Shown one piece after another: positions 55,710 to 63,999 of a stretch of DNA of 64,000 nt (positions within the stretch are counted from its first letter, which is position 1; every line of letters starts with the position of its first letter). The notes under the pieces were generated by a model. It was not told where the DNA came from, did no database searches, and saw only the letters and a program-made list of their open reading frames with translations. Source of the stretch: Caulobacteraceae bacterium (GTDB lineage: Bacteria > Pseudomonadota > Alphaproteobacteria > Caulobacterales > Caulobacteraceae); the NCBI GenBank assembly GCA_025450315.1, contig JANWHQ010000045.1, forward strand, positions 1 to 64,000. Reading direction: 5' to 3'. The translations under genes were made by a program, and so were the position numbers.

Positions 55710-55907
55710 CTAGCCAAGCCCCGACGCTTGGTGGGATCGGGCGGGCGCCCGCCCAGCGGGCGGGCTGGGCCGAGCCTTCGCGGGCGACGGCTGCGCCGTC
55801 TTTCGGGGCGGCAGGCTCACATAGATCTGGACGCCGAGCAGGCTGATCGAAAAGACGGCGAAGACCACGACCACGAAGATCGGGAACGCCATGCTGACCG
55901 TGGGCAT
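55710..55907 (-). CDS. small single-TM membrane protein
   Basis: MPTVSMAFPIFVVVVFAVFSISLLGVQIYVSLPPRKTA; GGAGG ribosome-binding site before ATG at 55907. Confidence 0.65.
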   Translation of the reverse strand: MPTVSMAFPIFVVVVFAVFSISLLGVQIYVSLPPRKTAQPSPAKARPSPPAGRAPARSHQASGLG

Positions 55908-55961
55908 CTGAACCTCCATAGATTTCGAGGTTCACGTCACCGCACTTGCGCCTTTCCAGCC

Positions 55962-55975
55962 TTGATCCGCGTCAA
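55962..55975 (-). promoter_or_regulatory. FNR/FixK-like box TTGAT-CCGC-GTCAA
   Basis: 55 nt upstream of the small membrane protein, overlapping the ligB stop region. Confidence 0.6.
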
Positions 55976-56862
55976 ACCCGCAAAGGCCAAGCTGTGCGCA
56001 GCCGGCCCGGCTGCCGGCCCGCATCCCGGCATTCCAGCACCAGCAGGCCCGCCGCCGTGTTGGAGATCGGAATGTGATAGTTGCGGTGCACCTCGGCGAC
56101 GTCGTCGCCCAGCGCGCCGCGCATGGCGATCCACATCAGGAGCTCCACGCCCTGGGAGCCCGCCATCTCGATGATGTCGGCCGCCGAATAGGCGGTGAGC
56201 ACCTCCGGGAACCGCGACAGACGGTCCAGGCACATCAGGTCGAAGGACTTGTTGATGAAGCCGGCCCGTTTCCCGTCCAGCTGGTGCGATAGACCTCCTG
56301 TTCCCAGGACCAGCACCTTGAGGTCCTCGTCGTAGGAACGGATCGCGCGGCCCACCGCCCGGCCCAGCTTGAAGCAGCGCGCCGGCGAGGGCAGCGGGTG
56401 CTGGATGGTGTTGATGGCGATCGGAACGATCCTGACCGGCCGGCCGCCCTCGGGCCACAGCAGCTGGGTGGGCACGACGAAGGCGTGGTCGACTTTCATC
56501 TCCTGACAGGTGGTCAGGTCGAACTCCTCGGCCGCCAGGCTCTCGATGATGTGCCACGACAGCGCCGGATCGCCGGGAAAGGGCGCCTGGACCGGCAGGC
56601 CCCAGCCCTCGTCGGCGTTGTGATACTCGGCCGCGGCGCCGACGGCGAAGGTCGGCATCTTGTCCAGGAAGAAGTTCAGGCCGTGGTCGTTGTAGAACAT
56701 CACCACCACGTCCGGACGGGCCTCGGCCAGCCATTCGCGGGCCCGCACATAGCCGTCGAAGAACGGCTTCCAATAGGGATCCTGCTGGAGCCCCTTGGCG
56801 ATGGCGGCGCCGATCGCCGGCACGTGCGAGGTTCCGATGCCTCCGACAATCTGGGCCATCAC
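55972..56862 (-). CDS. class III extradiol dioxygenase beta subunit (LigB family)
   Basis: GGIGTSHVPAIGAAIAKG, VVMFYNDHGLNFFLDKMPTFAVGAAAEYHNADEGWG, LVLGTGGLSHQL, YHIPISNTAAGLLVLE. Confidence 0.92.
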   Translation of the reverse strand: MMAQIVGGIGTSHVPAIGAAIAKGLQQDPYWKPFFDGYVRAREWLAEARPDVVVMFYNDHGLNFFLDKMPTFAVGAAAEYHNADEGWGLPVQAPFPGDPALSWHIIESLAAEEFDLTTCQEMKVDHAFVVPTQLLWPEGGRPVRIVPIAINTIQHPLPSPARCFKLGRAVGRAIRSYDEDLKVLVLGTGGLSHQLDGKRAGFINKSFDLMCLDRLSRFPEVLTAYSAADIIEMAGSQGVELLMWIAMRGALGDDVAEVHRNYHIPISNTAAGLLVLECRDAGRQPGRLRTAWPLRV

Positions 56863-57218
56863 GCCCTCCCCGCGGCGAGCAGCTTGTCCTTGAAGGCCTG
56901 CAGGCTGAGGCCGGTCTGCTGGGCGCCGATGTCCTGGACGCTCAGGCCGAAGATGCCGGCCAGCTTGGCGAGGTAGTAGATGTTGCCGCCCGCCTCGATC
57001 ATCTCCAGCACATCGCGCCGCGCGACCGCCCAGCGTTGCTCGGGCGTTAGGTGGAACTTGGCGCAGTAACCCACTTCGTCGCGGCGGAAGGCCTCGCGGT
57101 TGGCCTCGTCATTGAACGAATAGCACATGCGGTTGAGCGCATAGCCCTTCTGGGCGGCGTCGCCGTCGAAGATCGGCGTGCCGGGGATCTCGTATTCGTC
57201 GTGCTTGAGCTCGCTCAT
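56859..57218 (-). CDS. protocatechuate 4,5-dioxygenase alpha subunit-like (LigA family)
   Basis: IPGTPIFDGDAAQKGYALNRMCYSFNDEANREAFRRDEVGYCAKFHLTPEQRWAVARRDVLEMIEAGGNIYYLAKLAGIFGLSVQDIGAQQTG. Confidence 0.92.
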   Translation of the reverse strand: MSELKHDEYEIPGTPIFDGDAAQKGYALNRMCYSFNDEANREAFRRDEVGYCAKFHLTPEQRWAVARRDVLEMIEAGGNIYYLAKLAGIFGLSVQDIGAQQTGLSLQAFKDKLLAAGRA

Positions 57219-57266
57219 GGCCTCTCCTGGTCATGGGAAGGATTGCTCGGCGTTGGCGGTGCGACA

Positions 57267-57280
57267 TTGACTTGGCTCAA
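57267..57280 (-). promoter_or_regulatory. FNR/FixK-like box TTGAC-TTGG-CTCAA (+ strand reading)
   Basis: 49 nt upstream of the ligA start. Confidence 0.5.
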
Positions 57281-57311
57281 GCCCGCCGGAGGAGCCGCCT
57301 GGCGCGCGCGG

Positions 57312-57464
57312 TCAGGAATTCAGCAGGTCGGTGAGGCCGAACGCCAGCGCCGCGTAGAGGGCGACGGTGGCCAGCCCCAGCACGAGCCAGACCAGGGGCG
57401 ACGCCTCCGACACGCGATCGGCGCTCGTCCGCAAGTTCCTCGTCGGGTTTTCGGGCGGTTCCAT
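57312..57464 (-). CDS. 50-aa single-TM microprotein (not in supplied ORF track)
   Basis: MEPPENPTRNLRTSADRVSEASPLVWLVLGLATVALYAALAFGLTDLLNS; purine-rich GGGGGAG before ATG. Confidence 0.6.
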   Translation of the reverse strand: MEPPENPTRNLRTSADRVSEASPLVWLVLGLATVALYAALAFGLTDLLNS

Positions 57465-57497
57465 GGCTCCCCCTAGCGCCGGCGCCGCCGGGCCGCC

Positions 57498-57511
57498 TTG
57501 ACCTCGATCAA
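57498..57511 (-). promoter_or_regulatory. FNR/FixK-like box TTGAC-CTCG-ATCAA
   Basis: 34 nt upstream of the 50-aa microprotein start. Confidence 0.65.
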
Positions 57512-57544
57512 ACGGACCTCCGCGCGGTGGCGGGCGTCACGGGC

Positions 57545-58582
57545 TCAGGCCTCGATGAGCACCTTGAGGGCGTGGGTGTCGGCCGCGTGCCCGAAGGTCT
57601 CATAGGCCTCGAGGATCTGATCCAGCCTGAACCGGTGGGTGATCAGGCGCGTGGCGTCGATCTTCTTCGCCTGCACCGTCTTCAGCAGCATCGGCGTGGT
57701 CACTGTGTCCACCAGGCGGGTGGTGATGCTGATGTTCTGCGACCACAGGCGTTCGAGGTGGAGCTCCACCTTGGCGCCGTGCACGCCGATGTTGGCGATC
57801 ACGCCGCCCGGCGCGACCAGGTCCTGGCAGAGCTGGAAGGTCGCCGGCACGCCCACCGCCTCGATGGCGGCGTCCACGCCCCGGCCGCCGGTCAGCGCCT
57901 TGACCTTCTCCGCGGCCTTGCCGTCGGCGCTGTTGATGGTGTGGGTGGCGCCGAAGCGGCGAGCCACCTCCAGCCGGTTGTCGTCCAGGTCGATCAGGAT
58001 GATCTCGGCCGGCGAATAGAACTGGGCCGTGAGCAAGGCCGCCAGGCCGATCGGGCCGGAGCCGACGATCGCCACCGTCGATCCGGGCGAGACCTTGCCG
58101 TTGAGCACGCCGCACTCGAAGCCGGTCGGGAGAATGTCGCTGAGCATCACCAGGGCATCCTCGTCCGCTCCTTCGGGGATCGGATAGAGGCTGGTGTCGG
58201 CGTGAGGGATGCGGACGAACTCCGCCTGGGTTCCGTCGATCTCGTTGCCAAGGATCCAGCCGCCCGTGGTGCAGTGCGAGTACATGCCGCGGCGGCAATA
58301 GTCGCACTTGCCGCAGGACGAAATGCAGGAGATCAGCACCCTGTCGCCGGCGCGGAAGGCGGTCACGCCCGCGCCCACGCTGTCCACCACCCCGACGCCC
58401 TCGTGGCCGAGGATCCGTCCGGGGGCGCACGTCGGCACGTCGCCTTTCAGGATGTGCAGGTCGGTGCCGCAGATGGTGGTCTTGGTGATCCTGACGACGG
58501 CGTCGCCCGGCGCCTGAATCTGAGGTTTCGGCCGGTCCTCGAGCGCCTTGTCGCCGGGACCGCGATAGACGAGGGCTTTCAT
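57545..58582 (-). CDS. zinc-dependent alcohol dehydrogenase (MDR family)
   Basis: ICGTDLHILKGDVPTCAPGRILGHEGVGVVDSVGAGV, CGKCDYCRRGMYSHC, VAIVGSGPIGLAALLTAQFYSPAEIILIDLDDNRLEVA. Confidence 0.93.
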   Translation of the reverse strand: MKALVYRGPGDKALEDRPKPQIQAPGDAVVRITKTTICGTDLHILKGDVPTCAPGRILGHEGVGVVDSVGAGVTAFRAGDRVLISCISSCGKCDYCRRGMYSHCTTGGWILGNEIDGTQAEFVRIPHADTSLYPIPEGADEDALVMLSDILPTGFECGVLNGKVSPGSTVAIVGSGPIGLAALLTAQFYSPAEIILIDLDDNRLEVARRFGATHTINSADGKAAEKVKALTGGRGVDAAIEAVGVPATFQLCQDLVAPGGVIANIGVHGAKVELHLERLWSQNISITTRLVDTVTTPMLLKTVQAKKIDATRLITHRFRLDQILEAYETFGHAADTHALKVLIEA

Positions 58583-58636
58583 GACGTCACTCCAACTTGC
58601 TGGAGTGGGGATTAGCCCCGCCAGCGGGGCGCGGCC

Positions 58637-58650
58637 TTGATCTCGATCAG
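58637..58650 (-). promoter_or_regulatory. FNR/FixK-like box TTGAT-CTCG-ATCAG between divergent ADH and Crp/Fnr regulator
   Basis: 55 nt upstream of ADH start, about 135 nt upstream of the regulator start. Confidence 0.55.
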
Positions 58651-58784
58651 CTTGGCCCGACCGGCGTCTGACGCCGGTCCACGGGACCTACGTAGTTGCC
58701 CGTAAGGAGACGACCCGAATTTATGGACGGAGGCTGCGAGCCTACCCCTGACGTCATCGCGCTTTGCCGATCAGGAGCTTTCCG

Positions 58785-59489
58785 ATGCACGCCGCCGAGC
58801 AATCCCACACCGCCGCCATGCTTTCCGCGACGACCGGGATGGACGCCATCGTTAGGCGCTCCCCGTCTGCTGCCGGCGCTCCGACCACCGACGCCCTGGG
58901 GATCAGCGGCATGCGCCTGAACTTCGGGCGCAACGAAGAGATCTTCGGCGAGGGCGAGCCGTGCGGTTCGATCTACCGGGTGCTGAGCGGCGTCGTGCGC
59001 ACCTATCGCATCCTTGCCGACGGCCGCCGCCAGATCGCCGAGTTCTTCCTGCCGGGCGACGTCCTCGGCCTGGAGCCCACCTCCGACCACCGCAATTCGG
59101 CCGAGGCGGTCACCGACTGCCAGCTCCTGGCCATGCGCCGCTCCCATCTCGACGATCGGGCCATGAACGACGGCTCGACCGCCAACAAGCTGTGGGCGCT
59201 GACCCTGCACCGGCTGCGCCGCGCCGAGGAGCACATGCTGGTGCTGGGCCGCAAAGGCGCCGGCGAGCGGGTGGCCTGGTTCCTGATGGACATGTCCGAG
59301 CGCATCCCCGCGCCCGACCGGGTCGATCTGCCCATGTCCCGCCAGGACATCGCCGACTTCCTGGGCCTCACCATCGAGACCGTCTCGCGCACCATGACCC
59401 AGCTTCAGGACGACGAGATCATCGCCCTGCCGAGCTGCCGCCAGGTCGTGCTGCGCGACAAGACCACCTTGATGGACATGGCGGCCTGA
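58785..59489 (+). CDS. Crp/Fnr family regulator (FixK-like)
   Basis: EIFGEGEPCGSIYRVLSGVVRTYRILADGRRQIAEFFLPGDVLGLE; HTH LPMSRQDIADFLGLTIETVSRTMTQLQDDEII. Confidence 0.9.
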   Translation: MHAAEQSHTAAMLSATTGMDAIVRRSPSAAGAPTTDALGISGMRLNFGRNEEIFGEGEPCGSIYRVLSGVVRTYRILADGRRQIAEFFLPGDVLGLEPTSDHRNSAEAVTDCQLLAMRRSHLDDRAMNDGSTANKLWALTLHRLRRAEEHMLVLGRKGAGERVAWFLMDMSERIPAPDRVDLPMSRQDIADFLGLTIETVSRTMTQLQDDEIIALPSCRQVVLRDKTTLMDMAA

Positions 59490-59534
59490 ACACCCGCTCT
59501 CGCGCGGGAGTCGCGGTGAGGCTCGCCGGCCCGG

Positions 59535-60176
59535 TTAACGCCCGGCGGCCAGAGCCGGCCAGTCCTCGATCCTGACCTTGGCCACCAGGTCCGGAGGACC
59601 TGTTCCATCAGGATGGAACACCATCGCCTCGCCATCCTTGAGATCGGCGGCCTCCGGGCCGAAGGCGGCGATGATGTTCGGAGACTGGGTGACGATGAAG
59701 GTGTCGGCGCCTGGACGGGGCCGCTGCGCGGCCTTGGCTCTGAGCCACGCGCCCTGGTCGCCCTTCACCACCTGCATGCTGGCCCCATTGTCGCCGAGCG
59801 CGGACGCCGTCATGGGCGGCGGAAGGCCGGCGAGCCGGGCGGTCTCGAGGGCGCGGTAGGTGGGGCTGGACCACACCACGCCGATCCGCAGGTGCAGCGC
59901 CCTGAGGGCGGCTCCCATCGCCACGGCCGTCTCGCGCCCGGCCTGGTCGAGCTGGCGCTGGCGGTCGGTGTTCCCAGGGTCCGCTTCGGCGGCCGAGGGC
60001 GGCGCGCTCGGCGCGTGCGCGTGGCGCATGACGATCACATAGCCGCCGCGCCTCAACGCCTGGACCAGGGCCGCTCCGGAAAGACTCCGCGCCGCGGCCG
60101 GACCCGCGGCGCTGCAGAGCGCCAGGGCGAGGGTCAGGACGGCGCCCGGCCGGGCGATGACAGCTAGAAGGTCCAT
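59535..60176 (-). CDS. exported histidine phosphatase family protein
   Basis: GGYVIVMRHAHAP, VWSSPTYRALETARLAGL. Confidence 0.85.
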   Translation of the reverse strand: MDLLAVIARPGAVLTLALALCSAAGPAAARSLSGAALVQALRRGGYVIVMRHAHAPSAPPSAAEADPGNTDRQRQLDQAGRETAVAMGAALRALHLRIGVVWSSPTYRALETARLAGLPPPMTASALGDNGASMQVVKGDQGAWLRAKAAQRPRPGADTFIVTQSPNIIAAFGPEAADLKDGEAMVFHPDGTGPPDLVAKVRIEDWPALAAGR

Positions 60177-60958
60177 TGGAACGCCGCGTAGTAGGTGAAA
60201 GGTTTGGTCACTTCGGCCCCATCGACCGCAAAAAGCAACCCGCCATGTCCGGCCGAGAACAGCAGATGGTAGTGCTCGGTGAAGTCATACTGGCCGCCGA
60301 GGTTGAAGCCGGTCAGGCCGTTGCGACCGACCATGTTCGAGGTGGTGTGGAACACCTCGCCGCCCAGCGCCAGCTTGTCGGTGATCTGCCGTTGGAGCAG
60401 CCAGCCGGTGAACCAGTAGTTCCGGTTTCCCGGACCCGGATTGATCCAGTACCCGCCGCCGCCGTAGGTGGTCCACTTGCCGAAGCTCTTCTGGACCCAG
60501 ACGGGCAGGAAGGCCTGGACGTAGCCGGCGCCCAGCCCACGCCCGGCGTCCCCGGTCGGGATCTCCAGCAGCGGGAACACCCCGACCTCGGGCCACCAGT
60601 CCTTGTCGCCCGGGTTGATGAACCGGTACTTGGCCCCAAGCTCCGTGTCCCCGAGCCCCATCGTCCCATCGCCGCTGGAGGGACTGTCGTAGGCCAGGTT
60701 GGCGATCAGGTGCAGCTGCAGGTTGGGCGCGGCGCCGTAGTTGATCTCGGCGGAAGGACCCACACCGGTGGCGGAGCCGTCCTGGATCGCGCCGGCGGAA
60801 AAGGCGTAGACTTCCCAGTGGTGCAGGTCGACGGGCTCGGGATCGTCGGTGATGAACGGCGGGCCGGCCCAGGCGCGGCCTGCCCCGGCCGCAAGGCAAA
60901 GGACCGCCGCCAGCTGCAGCGCCCGGGTGGTCCAGCGGCGTCCGAGATCGTTCGGCAT
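60164..60958 (-). CDS. outer-membrane beta-barrel transporter-like protein
   Basis: signal peptide; GPPFITDDPEPVDLHHWEVYAFSAG, LGDTELGAKYRFINPG, terminal aromatic YYAAFQWTF. Confidence 0.78.
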   Translation of the reverse strand: MPNDLGRRWTTRALQLAAVLCLAAGAGRAWAGPPFITDDPEPVDLHHWEVYAFSAGAIQDGSATGVGPSAEINYGAAPNLQLHLIANLAYDSPSSGDGTMGLGDTELGAKYRFINPGDKDWWPEVGVFPLLEIPTGDAGRGLGAGYVQAFLPVWVQKSFGKWTTYGGGGYWINPGPGNRNYWFTGWLLQRQITDKLALGGEVFHTTSNMVGRNGLTGFNLGGQYDFTEHYHLLFSAGHGGLLFAVDGAEVTKPFTYYAAFQWTF

Positions 60959-61073
60959 GACGCCTCCAAACCCTCGAGGCTCGCCCTTTCATAGCGCCCT
61001 TGCCCAAGCGCCCACAACCACGATGGGCGGCCCGGAGCGACGCCGCCGGACGCCCCTGAAAGTCTTCGCGCGT

Positions 61074-62519
61074 TCAGAGCATCGAGAGCAGCTTGGCGTC
61101 CCAGCCGTAGGCGTCCGGACGGAAGTTCACCTGGCCGTCGTCGGCCACGAAGGCGCTCCAGTAGAAGACGAACACCGGCACGGGCTTGGGCAGGACCACC
61201 CGCTGGGTGGTTCCGCTGGCGATCGCCGCGTCCACCCGCCACCCGGGCCAGCCCGAAACGCCGTCTAGCAGCTTCTTGGCCAGGACGTTGGGCTGTTCCA
61301 GGCGCATGCAGCCGTGGCTGAGATTGCGCTGGTCGCGCGCGAACAGCGAATGGGCGGGGGTGTCGTGCAGATAGACGCCGAAGCGGTTCGGCAGATCGAA
61401 CTTGATGGTCCCGAGCGCGCATCTGGGCCCGGGACGCTGCTGCAGCCCGCCGTCCGGCTTCACCACGAAGCCCTCGCGAGCCATGTAGCCGGGATCCTTG
61501 CGGATCTTCGGCCAGATCTCCTTGATCGCGATGCTCTGGGGCACGTTCCAGGGCGGGTTGAACACCACCGCCTCGATCCGGTCCTCGAACATCGGCGTCG
61601 GCTTCCTGGCCTGGCCGACAATGGCCTTCATGCCCAGCGCGGTCTCGCCCGAGTCGTAGAGCGCCAGCGTGGCGGACGCGATGTTCAGCTCCACGCGCAT
61701 CGCCGGCAGCTGGCGGGGCGCCCAGCGCCAGCGCTCCAGATTGGCCCGCATCTGGCCGAGCCGCGCCTGGACGGGAAGGTTCAGCGCCCGCAGCGTTGCG
61801 CCGCCCAGCACCCCGTCCGGCGTCAGGCCGTATCTGGCCTGAGCCCGCGACACCGCCGCGGCCAGCGCCGCGTCGTAGACGTCCGCGTCCGGCGCGACGC
61901 CGGACGACGATGGGACGGCGGAATCTTCGATGGCCAGTCGCGTGCGCAGCGCATGCACCCGATCGCCGGTGGCGCCGGGCTTCAACGACGGCCCCGCGGC
62001 CAAGGCAGTCCATCCCCCCTTGGCGGCGATCTCGCGATAGCGGCCGTAGGCCTGGACCAGAGCGGCGTATCTCGGATCGGCCGGAGCCAGGCCCGCGGCC
62101 CATGATGCAAGCTGATGGCCGGCCCGCGCCAGCGCGAAGTCGGCCGCCGCGTCATAGGGTTTGGGCCGGATCGCCCAGTCGGAGGGAAACCGGCCGGGCG
62201 CAGTGCGGCCGCCATGCTGGGCCCGGGCGTAGGCGATGGCGGCGGCCTCCAGGCGCGCCTGGGCCTTGGCCTGAAGCTCAGGATCGGGCGACCGCAATGC
62301 CGCCTCGGCGTCACCGACGTCGAATTCGCCGGGTGCGAAGCCCTGGGCCTCGGCGCCCTTCAGGGTCTGGATCAGGAGGGCGGCGTCGTCCGCGCTCAAC
62401 GGGACGGACGGCTGTCCAGCCTGCAGGGAAACCCCAACCGCCGTCGCGGGGGCGCTCAGGGCTGGCGTCGCTGCACAGGCGCACAGCGCGACGACCAGGG
62501 CGGACAGGCGTATCGACAT
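61074..62519 (-). CDS. L,D-transpeptidase (YcbB-like) with peptidoglycan-binding region
   Basis: LLIQTLKGAEAQGFAPGEFD..., AIVGQARKPTPMFEDRIEAVVFNPPWNVPQSIA, HDTPAHSLFARDQRNLSHGCMRLEQP. Confidence 0.93.
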   Translation of the reverse strand: MSIRLSALVVALCACAATPALSAPATAVGVSLQAGQPSVPLSADDAALLIQTLKGAEAQGFAPGEFDVGDAEAALRSPDPELQAKAQARLEAAAIAYARAQHGGRTAPGRFPSDWAIRPKPYDAAADFALARAGHQLASWAAGLAPADPRYAALVQAYGRYREIAAKGGWTALAAGPSLKPGATGDRVHALRTRLAIEDSAVPSSSGVAPDADVYDAALAAAVSRAQARYGLTPDGVLGGATLRALNLPVQARLGQMRANLERWRWAPRQLPAMRVELNIASATLALYDSGETALGMKAIVGQARKPTPMFEDRIEAVVFNPPWNVPQSIAIKEIWPKIRKDPGYMAREGFVVKPDGGLQQRPGPRCALGTIKFDLPNRFGVYLHDTPAHSLFARDQRNLSHGCMRLEQPNVLAKKLLDGVSGWPGWRVDAAIASGTTQRVVLPKPVPVFVFYWSAFVADDGQVNFRPDAYGWDAKLLSML

Positions 62520-62526
62520 GATCTCA

Positions 62527-62820
62527 TCAGGCCATGGCGGCGGCCCCGGCGCCTTGACGGTGATCAACGCAAGCCATGGCGGCGCAGTCTGCCGGCGACC
62601 GGACGCTCGCCCGACTGCGAAGCGTGCGGTGGCCTTCACCGGTCAGGACCACATAGCGGATTTCCAGGCCCCGACGGGCGTGGACGAAGCGGATGAGGCC
62701 GGCGTCGCCGAGGCGTTTCAACCGACCCTGGATGGCGCGCGAGACATCGTCGCCGATCGGCTGGGACATGTGCTCGAAGCTGCGCAGGAATTGGACGTCC
62801 GAACGAGCTGGCCAATCCAT
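62527..62820 (-). CDS. hypothetical winged-helix-like protein
   Basis: QPIGDDVSRAIQGRLKRLGDAGLIRFVHARRGLEIRYVVLTGEG. Confidence 0.55.
   Translation of the reverse strand: MDWPARSDVQFLRSFEHMSQPIGDDVSRAIQGRLKRLGDAGLIRFVHARRGLEIRYVVLTGEGHRTLRSRASVRSPADCAAMACVDHRQGAGAAAMA
62554..62567 (-). promoter_or_regulatory. FNR/FixK-like box TTGAC-GGTG-ATCAA
   Basis: 35 nt upstream of the L,D-transpeptidase start, inside the 3' end of the upstream ORF. Confidence 0.6.
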
Positions 62821-62839
62821 CTTCGGCTCCGAACGCCTC

Positions 62840-63229
62840 TTACCGGTCCACCGCTTGGATGAACTCGGCGATCTGGGCGATGAGTTCGCCGCCCATCAGC
62901 GGCTTTTCGATCAGCGGCGCTCCGGCGGCGGCGGCCTGGCGGCGGCACTCGAGCGTCGGATTGCTGGCGATGACGACGGCCGGGCAGCGCAAGCCGTCGC
63001 GGCGCAGGGCCCTCAGCAGAGTCAGGCCGGTTTCGTCGGGCAGGGCGTAGTCCAGCACCAGGCAGTCCGCCCGGGGGAAGTCCAGGCTCGCCTTCGCGTC
63101 CGCCGCGCAGGTCGCGATGCAGACGGCATAGCCCTCCGCCCGCAGTGCGAATTCCAGGGAATTCAACACCGCCAGGTCGTCCTCGACGACAGCGATCAAC
63201 GGGAGGTTTACGGAAGAAGCGGAGCCCAT
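62840..63229 (-). CDS. stand-alone response regulator receiver protein
   Basis: LIAVVEDDLAVLNSLEFALRAEGY, DCLVLDYALPDETGLTLLRALR, LIEKPL. Confidence 0.88.
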   Translation of the reverse strand: MGSASSVNLPLIAVVEDDLAVLNSLEFALRAEGYAVCIATCAADAKASLDFPRADCLVLDYALPDETGLTLLRALRRDGLRCPAVVIASNPTLECRRQAAAAGAPLIEKPLMGGELIAQIAEFIQAVDR

Positions 63230-63262
63230 GCCGCCTTGTGGCGAACGTGGCGGCGACAGGCA

Positions 63263-63276
63263 TTGATCCAGCGCAA
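63263..63276 (-). promoter_or_regulatory. FixK-like box TTGA-TCCAGC-GCAA
   Basis: 34 nt upstream of the receiver protein; fits TTG(A/C)-N6-(T/G)CAA. Confidence 0.45.
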
Positions 63277-63287
63277 CCGCCGGACCC

Positions 63288-63905
63288 TCAGTCCTCGATC
63301 GGAGCCGCCTTCAGGGCCATGCGCACCAGGTCCGCGAACGCCGGCGCGCCCATCTTGGCCATCAGCTTGGCGCGGTAGACCTCGACGGTCCTGGCGCTGA
63401 TGCCCAGCTCCCAGGCGATGGTCTTGTTGAGTTGGCCCTCCACCAGCCGTCTCAGCACCTGGCGCTCGCGGCCGGAGAGCGTGGCGATGCGCGCCCGCAC
63501 GGCGGCCTGCTCGGCCTGTTCGGCGTGGCTGGCGCCGGCCTCGTGGAGCGCGGTCCTGACTATGCCGAGCAGACGCTCGTCGTCGAAGGGCTTCTCCAGG
63601 AAATCCTTGGCCCCGGCCTTCATGGCCTCGATGGCGAGGGGCACGTCGCCATGGCCGGTGATGACGATCACCGGCAAGGCCGCGCCGCGATTGCGAAGTT
63701 CGTTCAGCAGCTCCAGGCCGCTCATTTCCGGCATGCGCACGTCGGTGACGACGCAGCCGGCGTAGCCCTCGATCCCGCCGCCCAGGAAGGCGACGGCGGA
63801 CTCGTAGGTGCGCACCGGCAGGCCGGCGGTGTCGAACAGGAAGTCCAGCGACTCCCGCATCGCCTGGTCGTCGTCGATCACATGCACGAACGACTCACTC
63901 GGCAT
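63288..63905 (-). CDS. fixJ: FixJ-type response regulator (receiver + LuxR HTH)
   Basis: VHVIDDDQAMRESLDFLFDTAGLPVRTYESAVAFLGG, VVTDVRMPEMSGLELL, LSGRERQVLRRLVEGQLNKTIAWELGISARTVEVYRAKLMAKMGA. Confidence 0.9.
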   Translation of the reverse strand: MPSESFVHVIDDDQAMRESLDFLFDTAGLPVRTYESAVAFLGGGIEGYAGCVVTDVRMPEMSGLELLNELRNRGAALPVIVITGHGDVPLAIEAMKAGAKDFLEKPFDDERLLGIVRTALHEAGASHAEQAEQAAVRARIATLSGRERQVLRRLVEGQLNKTIAWELGISARTVEVYRAKLMAKMGAPAFADLVRMALKAAPIED

Positions 63906-63999
63906 CAGCCACCTCTTTGGCGGAGGCCTTGCGGACCGTCATGTGGAACACCGCGCCGCCACTGGCGTGGGGCTCGACCCAGATCCTGCCTCCATGGGC
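63895..63999 (-). CDS. sensor histidine kinase C-terminus (FixL-like position), truncated by window end
   Basis: AHGGRIWVEPHASGGAVFHMTVRKASAKEVADAE ATPase end, overlapping fixJ start. Confidence 0.7.
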   Translation of the reverse strand, partial: AHGGRIWVEPHASGGAVFHMTVRKASAKEVADAE

